Source: JAYOFM01 sp038117225
GTDB lineage: Bacteria > Pseudomonadota > Alphaproteobacteria > Rhodospirillales > Casp-alpha2
Length of the DNA: 39,427 nt
Direction: 5' to 3'
Assembly: GCA_038117225.1 (NCBI GenBank)
Contig: JAYOFM010000017.1
Coordinates: 1-39,427 of the forward strand
In this document: positions 25,196-32,547 of the stretch, piece after piece
Numbering within the stretch: the stretch's first letter is position 1
Layout of the letters: the number at the start of each line of letters is the position of its first letter
Notes under the pieces: generated by a model
Databases searched by the model: none
Told to the model about the DNA's origin: nothing
The model's input: only the letters and a program-made list of their open reading frames with translations
Position numbers and translations under genes: made by a program

Positions 25196-25534
25196 CTACA
25201 GGGCTTCGCCGTCGAGTTCGCCAGTGCGAATGCGCACCGCCTTATCGATGCCGAAAACGAAAATCTTGCCGTCACCAATCTTGCCGGTCTGTGCTACCCG
25301 CGTAATCGTATCGACGACATCGTCGACGACGTCATCGGCACAGGCGATTTCCAGCTTCACCTTGGGCAAAAGACTGATTTCGTATTCCGCGCCGCGGTAA
25401 ATCTCGGCCTGACCCTTCTGGCGACCGAAACCCTTGACCTCACTCACCGTCATGCCCTCGATGCCGATCGGCGTCAGGGCTTCGCGGACCTGTTCAAGCT
25501 TGAATGGCTTGATCACGGCCATGATCATCTTCAT
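25196..25534 (-). CDS. glnK: Nitrogen regulatory protein PII (GlnK type)
   Basis: PII proteins sense 2-oxoglutarate, ATP/ADP and, through uridylylation, glutamine, and gate AmtB. The 112-residue protein, normal for the family, starts MKMIMAVIKPFKLEQVREAL. The T-loop carries the uridylylation site Y51 in YRGAEYEISLLPKVKLEIA, and the C-terminal signature is TGKIGDGKIFVFGIDKAVRI, followed by RTGE. GGGAGG lies about ten bases upstream of the ATG at 25534. Its pairing with amtB and the nearby sigma-54-like promoter indicate the nitrogen-starvation-inducible GlnK rather than GlnB. Confidence 0.96.
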   Translation of the reverse strand: MKMIMAVIKPFKLEQVREALTPIGIEGMTVSEVKGFGRQKGQAEIYRGAEYEISLLPKVKLEIACADDVVDDVVDTITRVAQTGKIGDGKIFVFGIDKAVRIRTGELDGEAL

Positions 25535-25653
25535 GTCGCTGGATCCCTCCCGTTTTAGCCCGTCGACGGTGAGGTAACATTCCCGCCACCAACGAGCCGT
25601 AGGTTACATGGCTCGCCCCCGGACCAGATGCCGGAGGCGACGGCGGGTACGTC

Positions 25654-25668
25654 TCAAGATTCGTGCCA
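25654..25668 (-). promoter_or_regulatory. Sigma-54-type promoter for glnK-amtB
   Basis: The minus strand reads TGGCACGAATCTTGA, which matches the -24 element TGGCAC perfectly and the -12 element as TTGA in place of TTGC, at the correct spacing. It lies about 120 bases upstream of the glnK ATG. NtrC control under nitrogen limitation is inferred; I found no clear NtrC sites. Confidence 0.75.
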
Positions 25669-25680
25669 GCAACACCAAGA

Positions 25681-25810
25681 CCCAATTAAATATATACTTA
25701 ACAATGTGTTATTATTTATATCGAACGTGAAACATGAGATAGGATCAAGTAGATTATGCATAATTAATATACATCATTATATAAATGGCTAATTTTCATG
25801 CATTATCTGT
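25681..25810. other. AT-rich divergent intergenic region between glnK and the UbiH-family gene
   Basis: About 130 bases are sharply AT-rich compared with the GC-rich surroundings, for example AATTAAATATATACTTAAC and ATGCATAATTAATATACATC. The segment lies upstream of the sigma-54-type promoter, where an activator and a bending protein such as IHF would bind. It also lies upstream of the UbiH-family gene, whose promoter it must help form. No coding region is credible here. Confidence 0.6.
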
Positions 25811-25872
25811 CGAGTTGACCGGCGCGATCGAAATCGCTGGACAATCCGGAATTTTCCGCAACGCTGTTAGAC

Positions 25873-27156
25873 ATGGTTTCCATCTCGAAAAAGCGGCAGA
25901 CCTCAGACCGACAGGATTACGTCGAGAACGCACGCGTCGCCGATGTCCTCATCGTCGGCGGCGGGCTCGTCGGCGGGTCGTTGGCGCTGGCGCTGGCGGC
26001 GGCCGGAATTTCGGTGACCATGATCGAGGCACGTGACCCGGCGGCGGGTTTGGACGCGGGCTTCGACGGCCGGGCCTCGGCGATGTCGCTGGCATCACGG
26101 CGGTTGCTTGAGGCGATCGGCGTTTGGCGGATTCTCGCCCCGGATGCACAGCCGATTCTTGACATCCGCGTCGCCGATGGCGGCGCGCCGTTTTTCCTCG
26201 ACTACCATCATGATGATCTCGGCGATGAGCCGTTTGGTTGGATGCTCGAGAACCGCCACCTTCGCACGGCGCTGTATCACGCGGTCATGGCGACGCCCGG
26301 AATCAACGTCATTGCGCCGGCGACAATCTCCACGCTGGTTCGCGACGGAGGTGCCGCGACGATCGAGCTGGTTGACGGGCGGGCAGTGTCCGCGTCACTG
26401 GTGGTCGGCGCCGACGGCCGCGGGTCGTGGACGCGACGCGACGCGGGCATTCGCACAACCGCGTGGGATTACGGTCAGGTCGGCATCGTCACCACGGTCG
26501 CGCATGAAACGCCGCACGGCGGCATCGCGCAAGAGCATTTTCTGCCAGCCGGGCCGTTCGCCATCCTACCGTTGAAGGGACCGACGGCGCGGCCGGGCAC
26601 CCATTCCTCCCTGGTTTGGACCGAGGCCGCCGATCTGGCGCCGGCAATCATGGCGCTCGACGAGGACGATTTTCTGGTCGAACTGGAACGACGTTTCGGC
26701 GATTTCATGGGCGGGCTCGCCATCGTCGGGCCTCGCTGGTCGTATCCGTTATCGCTGCAATCCGCCGAGCGGGCGACGGATCAACGACTGGTGTTGGTCG
26801 GTGATGCCGACCACGCCATGCATCCCATTGCTGGTCAGGGGCTGAACATGGGATTGCGCGACGTGGCGGCGCTGGTGGAGGTGGTGGTGGACGCGCGCCG
26901 GCTTGGCCTCGACATCGGTGGCGGCGTCATATTGGATCGCTACGCAAGTTGGCGGCGCTTCGATAATTCCTTAATGCTGAGCGCAACAGATTCCCTTAAT
27001 AGATTGTTTTCCAATGATATTATGCCGTTACACTTGGCCCGATCGGCGGGCCTGGCGGTGGTGGATCGTATATTGCCCTTGAAACGGGTGCTAATGCGCC
27101 ACGCCATGGGGACATTGGGTGAATTGCCGCGATTGTTGCGCGGAGAGCTCCCTTAA
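25873..27156 (+). CDS. UbiH/UbiF/VisC/Coq6-family FAD hydroxylase
   Basis: A flavoprotein monooxygenase of 427 residues, of the kind that hydroxylates the ring of ubiquinone precursors. It has the FAD motif VLIVGGGLVGGSLALALAAA with the ribose-binding acid in VTMIEARD. The middle motif SLVVGADGRGSWTRRDAGI is present. The second FAD motif is LVLVGDADHAMHPIAGQGLNMG, typical of UbiH/Coq6 proteins. Which ring position it hydroxylates cannot be told from sequence alone; Alphaproteobacteria use varying sets (UbiH, UbiF, UbiL, UbiM). The ATG at 25873 has no clear ribosome site, but it is the only ATG in frame before the FAD motif. Divergent from glnK-amtB and convergent with the DUF971 gene. Confidence 0.9.
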   Translation: MVSISKKRQTSDRQDYVENARVADVLIVGGGLVGGSLALALAAAGISVTMIEARDPAAGLDAGFDGRASAMSLASRRLLEAIGVWRILAPDAQPILDIRVADGGAPFFLDYHHDDLGDEPFGWMLENRHLRTALYHAVMATPGINVIAPATISTLVRDGGAATIELVDGRAVSASLVVGADGRGSWTRRDAGIRTTAWDYGQVGIVTTVAHETPHGGIAQEHFLPAGPFAILPLKGPTARPGTHSSLVWTEAADLAPAIMALDEDDFLVELERRFGDFMGGLAIVGPRWSYPLSLQSAERATDQRLVLVGDADHAMHPIAGQGLNMGLRDVAALVEVVVDARRLGLDIGGGVILDRYASWRRFDNSLMLSATDSLNRLFSNDIMPLHLARSAGLAVVDRILPLKRVLMRHAMGTLGELPRLLRGELP

Positions 27157-27246
27157 GCGGCACCTAAAGGAAATAGAAATTAAGATTTCGACACCGAATC
27201 AAATACATAACCGTTTGAAATTGAATCGATTTATCAACACAAGCGA

Positions 27247-27621
27247 TTAAGGGTCTCGACTAAGGCCTTTTTCTTCCAGCGCCGCCAGATAACCCGCCCA
27301 CAATTCCTCCCGGCGTGAGCCGAGGTCGTAGAGCGTGTCCCAGGAAAAGATGCCTGAATCGTGCATATCATCGAATTTGATGCGAATGGCGTAGTTGCCG
27401 ACAGGCTCGACCAGCATGATACCAACGTGGCGACGACCGGCGATGGTCTGTTTCTGGCTTGGTCCGTGCCCCTGGACCTCCGCCGACGGGCTTTCGACGC
27501 GCAGCAACTCAGCGGGCAGGTGAAAACTCTCACCATTTTCGAAATCGACCTCGAGCGCCTTCTCCTCGCGCTTGAGACGAATCTCCGTCGGCCGATAGCG
27601 CTGCGTGTGCGGGTCGTTCAT
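27247..27621 (-). CDS. DUF971 domain protein (gamma-butyrobetaine hydroxylase-like N-terminal domain)
   Basis: A 124-residue protein consisting only of the DUF971 domain. PTEIRLKREEKALEVDFENG leads to SFHLPAELLRVESPSAEVQG, then VGIMLVEPVGNYAIRIKFDD and DSGIFSWDTLYDLGSRREEL. This is the zinc-site N-terminal domain of gamma-butyrobetaine hydroxylase standing alone; it occurs widely in bacteria, sometimes near iron-sulphur genes. The family's zinc-binding residues are not evident here, as no cysteine is present. It starts five bases after the Trm112-like gene ends, last in a four-gene group starting with the CnoX-like thioredoxin. Function unknown. Confidence 0.9.
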   Translation of the reverse strand: MNDPHTQRYRPTEIRLKREEKALEVDFENGESFHLPAELLRVESPSAEVQGHGPSQKQTIAGRRHVGIMLVEPVGNYAIRIKFDDMHDSGIFSWDTLYDLGSRREELWAGYLAALEEKGLSRDP

Positions 27622-27626
27622 GGTCC

Positions 27627-27839
27627 TTATCCCTCCGCGGTAGGTTTCGAAGGGGCGTCATCATCGAGCGGTCGTGCCTCGTCGGCGAGCATGATGGGAA
27701 TTCCGTCGCGAATTGGATAGGCGAGGCCGGCACTTCGGCTGATCAGTTCGCCCGCCGCGCGGTCGTATTCCAGCGGTCCCTTGGTGACCGGGCAGACGAG
27801 AATTTCCAGCAGCTTGGCATCGATATCCTGGGGGGCCAT
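27627..27839 (-). CDS. Trm112 / UPF0434 (YcaR-like) family protein
   Basis: A 70-residue protein typical of bacterial UPF0434/Trm112: it reads MAPQDIDAKLLEILVCPVTK, GPLEYDRAAGELISRSAGLA, YPIRDGIPIMLADEARPLD. The CPVTKGPL and YPIRDGIPIML motifs define the family. In eukaryotes and archaea Trm112 activates methyltransferases; its bacterial role is less clear. Only one of the usual zinc cysteines remains in LVCP. It lies between the LON-domain and DUF971 genes with gaps of 16 and 5 bases. Confidence 0.92.
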   Translation of the reverse strand: MAPQDIDAKLLEILVCPVTKGPLEYDRAAGELISRSAGLAYPIRDGIPIMLADEARPLDDDAPSKPTAEG

Positions 27840-27855
27840 TTGGTCACTCCGTTTT

Positions 27856-28545
27856 TCAGTGGCGGGCGGCAGGCGTGTCGGACTCGTGCTCGCCCTCGGG
27901 ACCGGCCAGTACGGCCATTTCCATCAGTGTCATCAGCAATTGGCCGCGCGCCTCTAAGCCGCTGCATTCGAGTAACGCTTGTTTTTCACGCGCCTCGAAA
28001 GGGCATACCATGGCCAGCGAGGTGACGAGGAAACCATCGTCCGCTTCCTCGATCGCCGGCCATTCGGCGTCGATTCCCTTAACGTCGAAAAACCGCCGCA
28101 GCAGCGTCAGCAATCGGTCCCGCTCGGCGAGCGCGCCCTCGTCAGCCTCGCAGTCCGTGGCGTAGGGGGTGAAATCCGGCCGCACCTGGCGATAGCCGCG
28201 ATGCATCGCCAATTCCTCCGCGACACGAAAACGCGTGACACCAGTCAACGTTACCAGAAAGCGCCCATCGCCTGTTTCCGAGAACGATGTGATGCGGCCG
28301 GCGCATCCGGTGTCGTAGAGCGCGGCGCCGTCTGGCGTCAGGCCGACGTCAACGGCGAGCGGCTGCACCATGCCGATCATGCGACCGGGCGACCCCAGGG
28401 CATCCTCGATCATGTTGAGATAGCGCGGCTCGAAGATATTCAGCGGCAAGCGCCCACCCGGCAGCAACAATGCGCCAGTCAATGGAAACACCGCCAGCCG
28501 TTCCGGTCGTTGTTGGTGATCCAAATCATGCGCGGCGGCGGTCAT
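27856..28545 (-). CDS. LON peptidase substrate-binding domain protein
   Basis: A 229-residue protein that contains only the N-terminal (substrate-binding) domain of Lon: LAVFPLTGALLLPGGRLPLN, IFEPRYLNMIEDALG, GMVQPL, GCAGRITSFSETGDGRFLVT and LTGVTRFRVAEE. No AAA+ or protease part follows, which is normal for this family (YcaC/PUA-like LON proteins), whose function is not settled. I chose the ATG at 28545 (MTAAAHDLDHQQRPERLAVF); a longer frame runs into the upstream thioredoxin gene. It lies 28 bases downstream of that gene, in the same group. Confidence 0.93.
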   Translation of the reverse strand: MTAAAHDLDHQQRPERLAVFPLTGALLLPGGRLPLNIFEPRYLNMIEDALGSPGRMIGMVQPLAVDVGLTPDGAALYDTGCAGRITSFSETGDGRFLVTLTGVTRFRVAEELAMHRGYRQVRPDFTPYATDCEADEGALAERDRLLTLLRRFFDVKGIDAEWPAIEEADDGFLVTSLAMVCPFEAREKQALLECSGLEARGQLLMTLMEMAVLAGPEGEHESDTPAARH

Positions 28546-28573
28546 GTTCGCGGTCGGCTCCCTGTCGATGGAT

Positions 28574-29593
28574 CTATGAGAACAGCACCGACGACAACTT
28601 GCGCCGGCCGGAAACCGTAATCTCGTGGGTTGGTCCCAGAGCCTCAAAAATGGTTACCAGTTGCTGGCGCGCCGCGTCCTCGTTCCAGTCGCGTTTGCGG
28701 CGTACGATCTCGATCAGCGCATCGATCGCATCCTCGTTGCGCCCGGCGGCATAGAGCGCCATGGCGAGATTGAAGCGTGCCTGATGGTCATTGGCATCGG
28801 CGGCCACGGCGGCTTCCAGCGGCGCCAAATCCTCGCCCCCGTGCCCCGCCGTCGCGGCGTCCAATTCCAACGCCGACAGGGCCTGCGCGATGGCTGGCTT
28901 GGTACGCCAGGCATCCGGCAGGCCGCCGGCCATTTCCTCGGCCCGTTCCCGATCGCCGGATGCCAGGGCCGTGCGTATCATGCCGGCGACGGCTTCGTCG
29001 TTGTCGGGAAACTCACGCTGAATCTCCGCGAAGATGGCGCCGGCGGTGGCGAAATCACCCTCATTAAGCGCCGCATTTGCCTGTTCCAGCGCCGCGTCCA
29101 CCGGTGGTTTGGCGTCACCCATAAGCTTTTGAACAAAGGCCTTCAACTGGCTCTCCGGCAGGGCGCCCATGAAGGCATCGACCGGCTGGCCATTCTTGAA
29201 CGCATAGACCGCCGGGATCGACTGTACCCGCATCTGGCCGGCCAGATCCTGGTTTTCGTCGACGTTGATCTTGACCAGCCGCACCATGCCGCCGGCTTCG
29301 CGCACGACCTTCTCCAGCGCCGGCTGCAGCTGCTTGCAGGGGCCGCACCAGGGGGCCCAAAAATCAACGATGACCGGTACGGTCTGCGAGGCCTCGATGA
29401 CATCGACCATGAAGCGCGCGGTATCCGAATCCTTGACCAGATCGGCCGCGCCGCCGCCGCTCGACGCCGGTGAGCCGTCCTCCATGGTCAGGCCGGGTGT
29501 GGGCGCTGGTGCCGATGCCTGGCCGCCAGCTTGATCATTGGCCGCGCCATCTTTCGGTGTCGTCGAGCCATCGGGATTGAGAATGAATTCCAT
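28574..29593 (-). CDS. cnoX: CnoX/YbbN-like thioredoxin with tetratricopeptide C-terminus
   Basis: A 339-residue cytoplasmic chaperone-redoxin. After a low-complexity N-terminus (about 1-50) comes a thioredoxin domain with an intact active site W82-C83-G84-P85-C86 (VDFWAPWCGPCKQLQPALEK), IPAVYAFKNGQPV and the cis-proline in SIPA. The C-terminal half is helical and built of TPR-like units (NAALNEGDFATAGAIFAEIQ, RFNLAMALYAAGRNEDAIDA) ending RRKLSSVLFS. E. coli CnoX has lost the CGPC motif, whereas here it is complete, as in many other proteobacteria, so both holdase and thiol-reductase functions are possible. It leads the group with the LON, Trm112 and DUF971 genes. Confidence 0.93.
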   Translation of the reverse strand: MEFILNPDGSTTPKDGAANDQAGGQASAPAPTPGLTMEDGSPASSGGGAADLVKDSDTARFMVDVIEASQTVPVIVDFWAPWCGPCKQLQPALEKVVREAGGMVRLVKINVDENQDLAGQMRVQSIPAVYAFKNGQPVDAFMGALPESQLKAFVQKLMGDAKPPVDAALEQANAALNEGDFATAGAIFAEIQREFPDNDEAVAGMIRTALASGDRERAEEMAGGLPDAWRTKPAIAQALSALELDAATAGHGGEDLAPLEAAVAADANDHQARFNLAMALYAAGRNEDAIDALIEIVRRKRDWNEDAARQQLVTIFEALGPTHEITVSGRRKLSSVLFS

Positions 29594-29697
29594 GGTCTAT
29601 TCCTAAGCTTGCGTGGCGCCCCTGGCGCCGTTACGTTGACTCTTACATGGCGTTTCCGGACCCGCCGCGCAAGCCCCGTCGGCGGAACTGATGCTCG

Positions 29698-30186
29698 TCA
29701 AAGCGCCACCACATTCGGTGTATGACCGCACGCGCGAATGAAGGCGAGCAGCCCATCGGGCGAAATCTGCGTCGTCGCTGTGTTGTCCAGTGGATGAAAG
29801 TTCAACGGCGTTTGGGCCATCATTTCCGCGTCGAGCACCACGTTGACCCGGCACGCCGTGTCATTGATCAACGCCAGCGGCGTCACCGCCCCCGGGGTGA
29901 TACCAAGAATCTCCAGCAACAGTTCGGGCTTACCGAACGACAATTGCTTGGCGCCGATCAGGTGGCGCAGCGCCTTCAGATCGATGGGCCGGTCTTCCAG
30001 CGCGACCACCAGAAACAATTCTCCCTTTTTATCCTTTAGGAACAGATTCTTGGAATGCGCGCCCGAAAGCCCGCCGCGCAGGGCCTTGGCTTCCTCGACG
30101 GTAAAGACCGCGGGATGCTCGTGGGTCGTCGTGGGGATGTCCAATTCGTCGAACCGGGCCATCAATTGATCGCGTGTATACGGCAT
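29698..30186 (-). CDS. YbaK/ProX-type aminoacyl-tRNA editing deacylase
   Basis: A 162-residue member of the INS/YbaK family, probably ProXp-ala (PrdX), which hydrolyses Ala-tRNA-Pro. It starts MPYTRDQLMARFDELDIPTT and has YHeHpavfTVEEA-like THEHPAVFTVEEAKALRGGL. The lysine-bearing motif is HSKNLFLKDKKGELFLVVAL. LRHLIGAKQLSFGKPELLLE, LGITPGAVTPLALIND and the last motif FHPLDNTATTQISPDGLLAF complete the family pattern. The ATG at 30186 is chosen over an earlier frame start at 30243 that would add basic, unconserved residues. The tRNA-Gly gene is divergent, 132 bases away. Confidence 0.93.
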   Translation of the reverse strand: MPYTRDQLMARFDELDIPTTTHEHPAVFTVEEAKALRGGLSGAHSKNLFLKDKKGELFLVVALEDRPIDLKALRHLIGAKQLSFGKPELLLEILGITPGAVTPLALINDTACRVNVVLDAEMMAQTPLNFHPLDNTATTQISPDGLLAFIRACGHTPNVVAL

Positions 30187-30275
30187 GGCGCGGAGCATAG
30201 CCGCCCGCCCCAACGCCCTCAAGCGGGGCCTCGGACGCTCCATGTAACGGCCTCCGAAACCCGCCGACGCCGTGC

Positions 30276-30303
30276 TTGCAAAGGCTTCCGCTTTCGCTAT
30301 AGT
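30276..30303 (+). promoter_or_regulatory. Promoter of tRNA-Gly
   Basis: TTGCAA (30276-30281) and TATAGT (30298-30303) are separated by 16 bases and end 15 bases before the first base of the tRNA. The boxes match the sigma-70 consensus at four and five of six positions. Confidence 0.75.
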
Positions 30304-30318
30304 CCTGACCGCTTCGAT

Positions 30319-30393
30319 GCGGGCGTAGCTCAGGGGTAGAGCGCAACCTTGCCAAGGTTGAAGTCGTGAGTTCGAATCTCATCGCCCGCTCCA
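30319..30393 (+). tRNA. tRNA-Gly (anticodon GCC)
   Basis: A full cloverleaf can be read. The acceptor stem is GCGGGCG (30319-30325) with CGCCCGC (30383-30389), then discriminator T and an encoded CCA (30391-30393). The D-arm is GTAGCTCAGGGGTAGAGC-like, and the anticodon stem CAACC/GGTTG holds loop TTGCCAA with anticodon GCC at 30351-30353. The T-arm carries GAGTTCGAATCTC. It reads glycine codons GGC and GGU. Confidence 0.98.
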
Positions 30394-30430
30394 TTTCCCT
30401 TTCTCAGAAATGACCGGCCAGGATGGCTTG

Positions 30431-30452
30431 CCGGCGCCCGGTAGGGCGCCGG
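30431..30452. terminator. Nine-base perfect stem-loop between tRNA-Gly and the SDR gene
   Basis: CCGGCGCCC and GGGCGCCGG form a perfect GC-rich stem around GGTA, in the 110-base convergent gap. There is no T-run on either strand, so it may be a bidirectional transcript-end barrier or a 3'-end stabiliser rather than a classical intrinsic terminator. Confidence 0.5.
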
Positions 30453-30503
30453 ATCGTCATGAATGTCATCCAACGTGTATCGCGGAACGTGCGACGACGT
30501 TGA

Positions 30504-31208
30504 TCAAACCGAACGCGTGATACCGCCGTCGACGCGTAGGTTCTGGCCGGTGATATAGCCGGCCCCGTCCGAGGCGAGGAACGCGACGGTGGCGGAGATT
30601 TCATCGGTCTTGCCGTAGCGTCCCATGGGAATGCGCTGCTTGAATTCTTCCTTTTCCGGCAGACTGTCGATGAAACCGGGCAGCACATTGTTCATGCGAA
30701 TATTCTCCGGCGCGTATTTGTCGGCGAAAAGTTTCGTATACGCGGCGAGGCCGGCACGGAAAACGCCGGACGTGGGGAACACCGGGTCCGGTTCGAAGGC
30801 GGCGAAGGTCGAAATATTGATGATGACGCCAGATTGCCGTTTCTGCATGATCGGCGTGACCAGCCGGGTCGGCCGCACGACGTTGAGGAAATAGACTTCC
30901 ATCCCCCGGTGCCAATCGTCGTCGCTGAGATCCAGAATTGGCGCGCGCGGCCCGTGGCCGGCGCTGTTCACCAAAACGTCGATCCGCCCCCAGCGCTCCA
31001 TGGCGGCGTTGACGAGCGTTTCGAGATCATCGTTCGACTGGTTGGAGCCGGTAACGCCGACACCGCCATACTCGTTGGCGAGAGCCTCGCCCTTGCCCGA
31101 CGAGGACAGCACGGCGATATCAAAGCCGTCCTCGGCCAGCTTGCGTGCGGCGGCGGCGCCCATGCCGCTACCGCCCGCCGTGATGATCGCGACTTTCTTC
31201 GTGTCCAT
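30504..31208 (-). CDS. SDR-family protein lacking the YxxxK active-site motif
   Basis: A 234-residue Rossmann protein of the short-chain dehydrogenase/reductase family. The cofactor motif is VAIITAGGSGMGAAAARKLA, the NNAG-like motif is DVLVNSAGHGPRAP and the catalytic serine is in GVIINISTFAAFEP. Where YxxxK is expected the sequence reads PTSGVFRAGLAAYTKLFA, so tyrosine and lysine appear to be replaced by serine and arginine. The C-terminal IRMNNVLPGFIDSLPEK, MGRYGKTDEISATVAFLASD and ITGQNLRVDGG are normal. It may bind NAD(P) without classical oxidoreductase chemistry, or belong to a divergent SDR subfamily. The start at 31208 has GGAGGA eight bases upstream, so a longer frame to 31244 is unlikely. 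Confidence 0.9.
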   Translation of the reverse strand: MDTKKVAIITAGGSGMGAAAARKLAEDGFDIAVLSSSGKGEALANEYGGVGVTGSNQSNDDLETLVNAAMERWGRIDVLVNSAGHGPRAPILDLSDDDWHRGMEVYFLNVVRPTRLVTPIMQKRQSGVIINISTFAAFEPDPVFPTSGVFRAGLAAYTKLFADKYAPENIRMNNVLPGFIDSLPEKEEFKQRIPMGRYGKTDEISATVAFLASDGAGYITGQNLRVDGGITRSV

Positions 31209-31308
31209 GGTGATTCCTCCGTTACGCCGGTTGCTGCCAGTCATGACTCAATCGGCGCGGCTCGACCAATCACGTCTCGTCGGGCCGCGCCGTGGACTAA
31301 CCATACCC

Positions 31309-32490
31309 TCACGCCACCTGCCCGCACGCATGTCCGGACGCCCAGGCCCATTGGAAATTAAAACCGCCCAAGTGGCCGGTGACGTCTACGGCCTCGCCGA
31401 TGAAATAGAGGCCAGGGACCGAGCGGGCTTCCATGGTCTTGGATGACAGGTCCTTGGTATCGACGCCGCCGACGGTGACCTCGGCCTTCTGCATGCCCTT
31501 GGAGCCACTCGGCGTGACCGGCCAGGCGTTGATGTGATCAGCGAGACGGCGCAGCATTTTGTCAGGGATCTCGGCCAGATGGCCGCCGCAGCCGGTCCAT
31601 TCGGTCATGCGTTGCGCCAGTCGCTTGGGCAACAGCTGGCCGAGTACGGTCGCGGCGTCCTTCCTCGGTTGGCCTTGCTTGGCCTCCTTGAGGTGGTGGA
31701 ATACATCGGTGCCGGGTAACAGGTTGATGGTCACCGTGTCTCCGCCGCGCCAGTAAGAGGAAATCTGCAGCACCACGGGCCCGCTCAGGCCCTGGTGAGT
31801 GAACAGCAGCGCTTCGGTGAACTGAACCTTGCCAAGGGTGACCGATGCCGGCAGGGAAACGCCGGCGAGGCCGGTGAGCTTGACCATGGTTTCGGCATCG
31901 AAGCTCAGCGGCACCAGGCCGGGGCGCGGCTCAATCACATTGAGGCCGAATTGCCTGGCGATGTCGTGGCCATAGCCGCTCGCCCCCATCTTGGGAATCG
32001 ACGGCCCGCCGGTGGCGATGACCAGCGACGGGGACGAAAACTGCTCGCGCTCGGTTTCGACGGCAAAGCGCCGCCGCGGCTGTTCGTCCATGCGGATGCT
32101 GGTCACGATGGCCGACGTTTGAATCGTAACCCCACGTGCTTCCGCGAGCAGCATATCGATGATCTGCCGCGCCGAGCCGTCGCAGAACAATTGGCCGTGA
32201 TCACGCTCGTGATAGGCGACGGCGTGCTTCTCGACCAGGGCAATGAAATCTTGCGGGGTGTAGCGTTTCAGCGCCGATACGCAAAAATGCGGATTGTCCG
32301 ACAGAAAATTCGCGGGCGAGGCGTGGCGGTTGGTGAAGTTGCAACGCCCACCGCCTGAGATGAGAATCTTCTTCCCCACCGCCGCCGCCCGTTCGAGAAC
32401 CAAGACCCGCCGTCCGCGCCGGTTCGCTTCCGCCGCGCACATGAGGCCGGCCGCGCCGGCACCAATGATGATGAGGTCAAATTCCTTCAC
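31309..32490 (-). CDS. HI0933-like (BaiN/RdsA) NAD(P)/FAD-dependent flavoprotein
   Basis: A flavoprotein of 393 residues. It has the FAD motif DLIIIGAGAAGLMCAAEANR followed by the family signature KKILISGGGRCNFTN, which marks the HI0933/YhiN group. Further motifs are LVIATGGPSIPKMGASGYGH, ALLFTHQGLSGPVVLQISSY and the final FAD contact GLYFIGEAVDVTGHLGGFNF followed by QWAWASGHACG. The reaction is not known for most members; some Clostridium relatives act on bile-acid intermediates and some on flavin-linked redox. It ends about 100 bases before the SDR gene start on the same strand. Confidence 0.92.
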   Translation of the reverse strand: MKEFDLIIIGAGAAGLMCAAEANRRGRRVLVLERAAAVGKKILISGGGRCNFTNRHASPANFLSDNPHFCVSALKRYTPQDFIALVEKHAVAYHERDHGQLFCDGSARQIIDMLLAEARGVTIQTSAIVTSIRMDEQPRRRFAVETEREQFSSPSLVIATGGPSIPKMGASGYGHDIARQFGLNVIEPRPGLVPLSFDAETMVKLTGLAGVSLPASVTLGKVQFTEALLFTHQGLSGPVVLQISSYWRGGDTVTINLLPGTDVFHHLKEAKQGQPRKDAATVLGQLLPKRLAQRMTEWTGCGGHLAEIPDKMLRRLADHINAWPVTPSGSKGMQKAEVTVGGVDTKDLSSKTMEARSVPGLYFIGEAVDVTGHLGGFNFQWAWASGHACGQVA

Positions 32491-32547
32491 CGGCGAGGTA
32501 TAGCCGAAGGTCCGGAGCCGGCCAATGTTCAGCCGGTCGTAATCCGC

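Noticed and set aside
25719..25734. TATCGAACGTGAAACA as a third parS site
   Set aside because: Only 11 of 16 bases match and the left half of the palindrome is lost; it lies in an AT-rich promoter region.
25785..26036. Small plus-strand frame starting at the ATG in the AT-rich region
   Set aside because: It has no ribosome site and runs out of frame into the UbiH-family gene.
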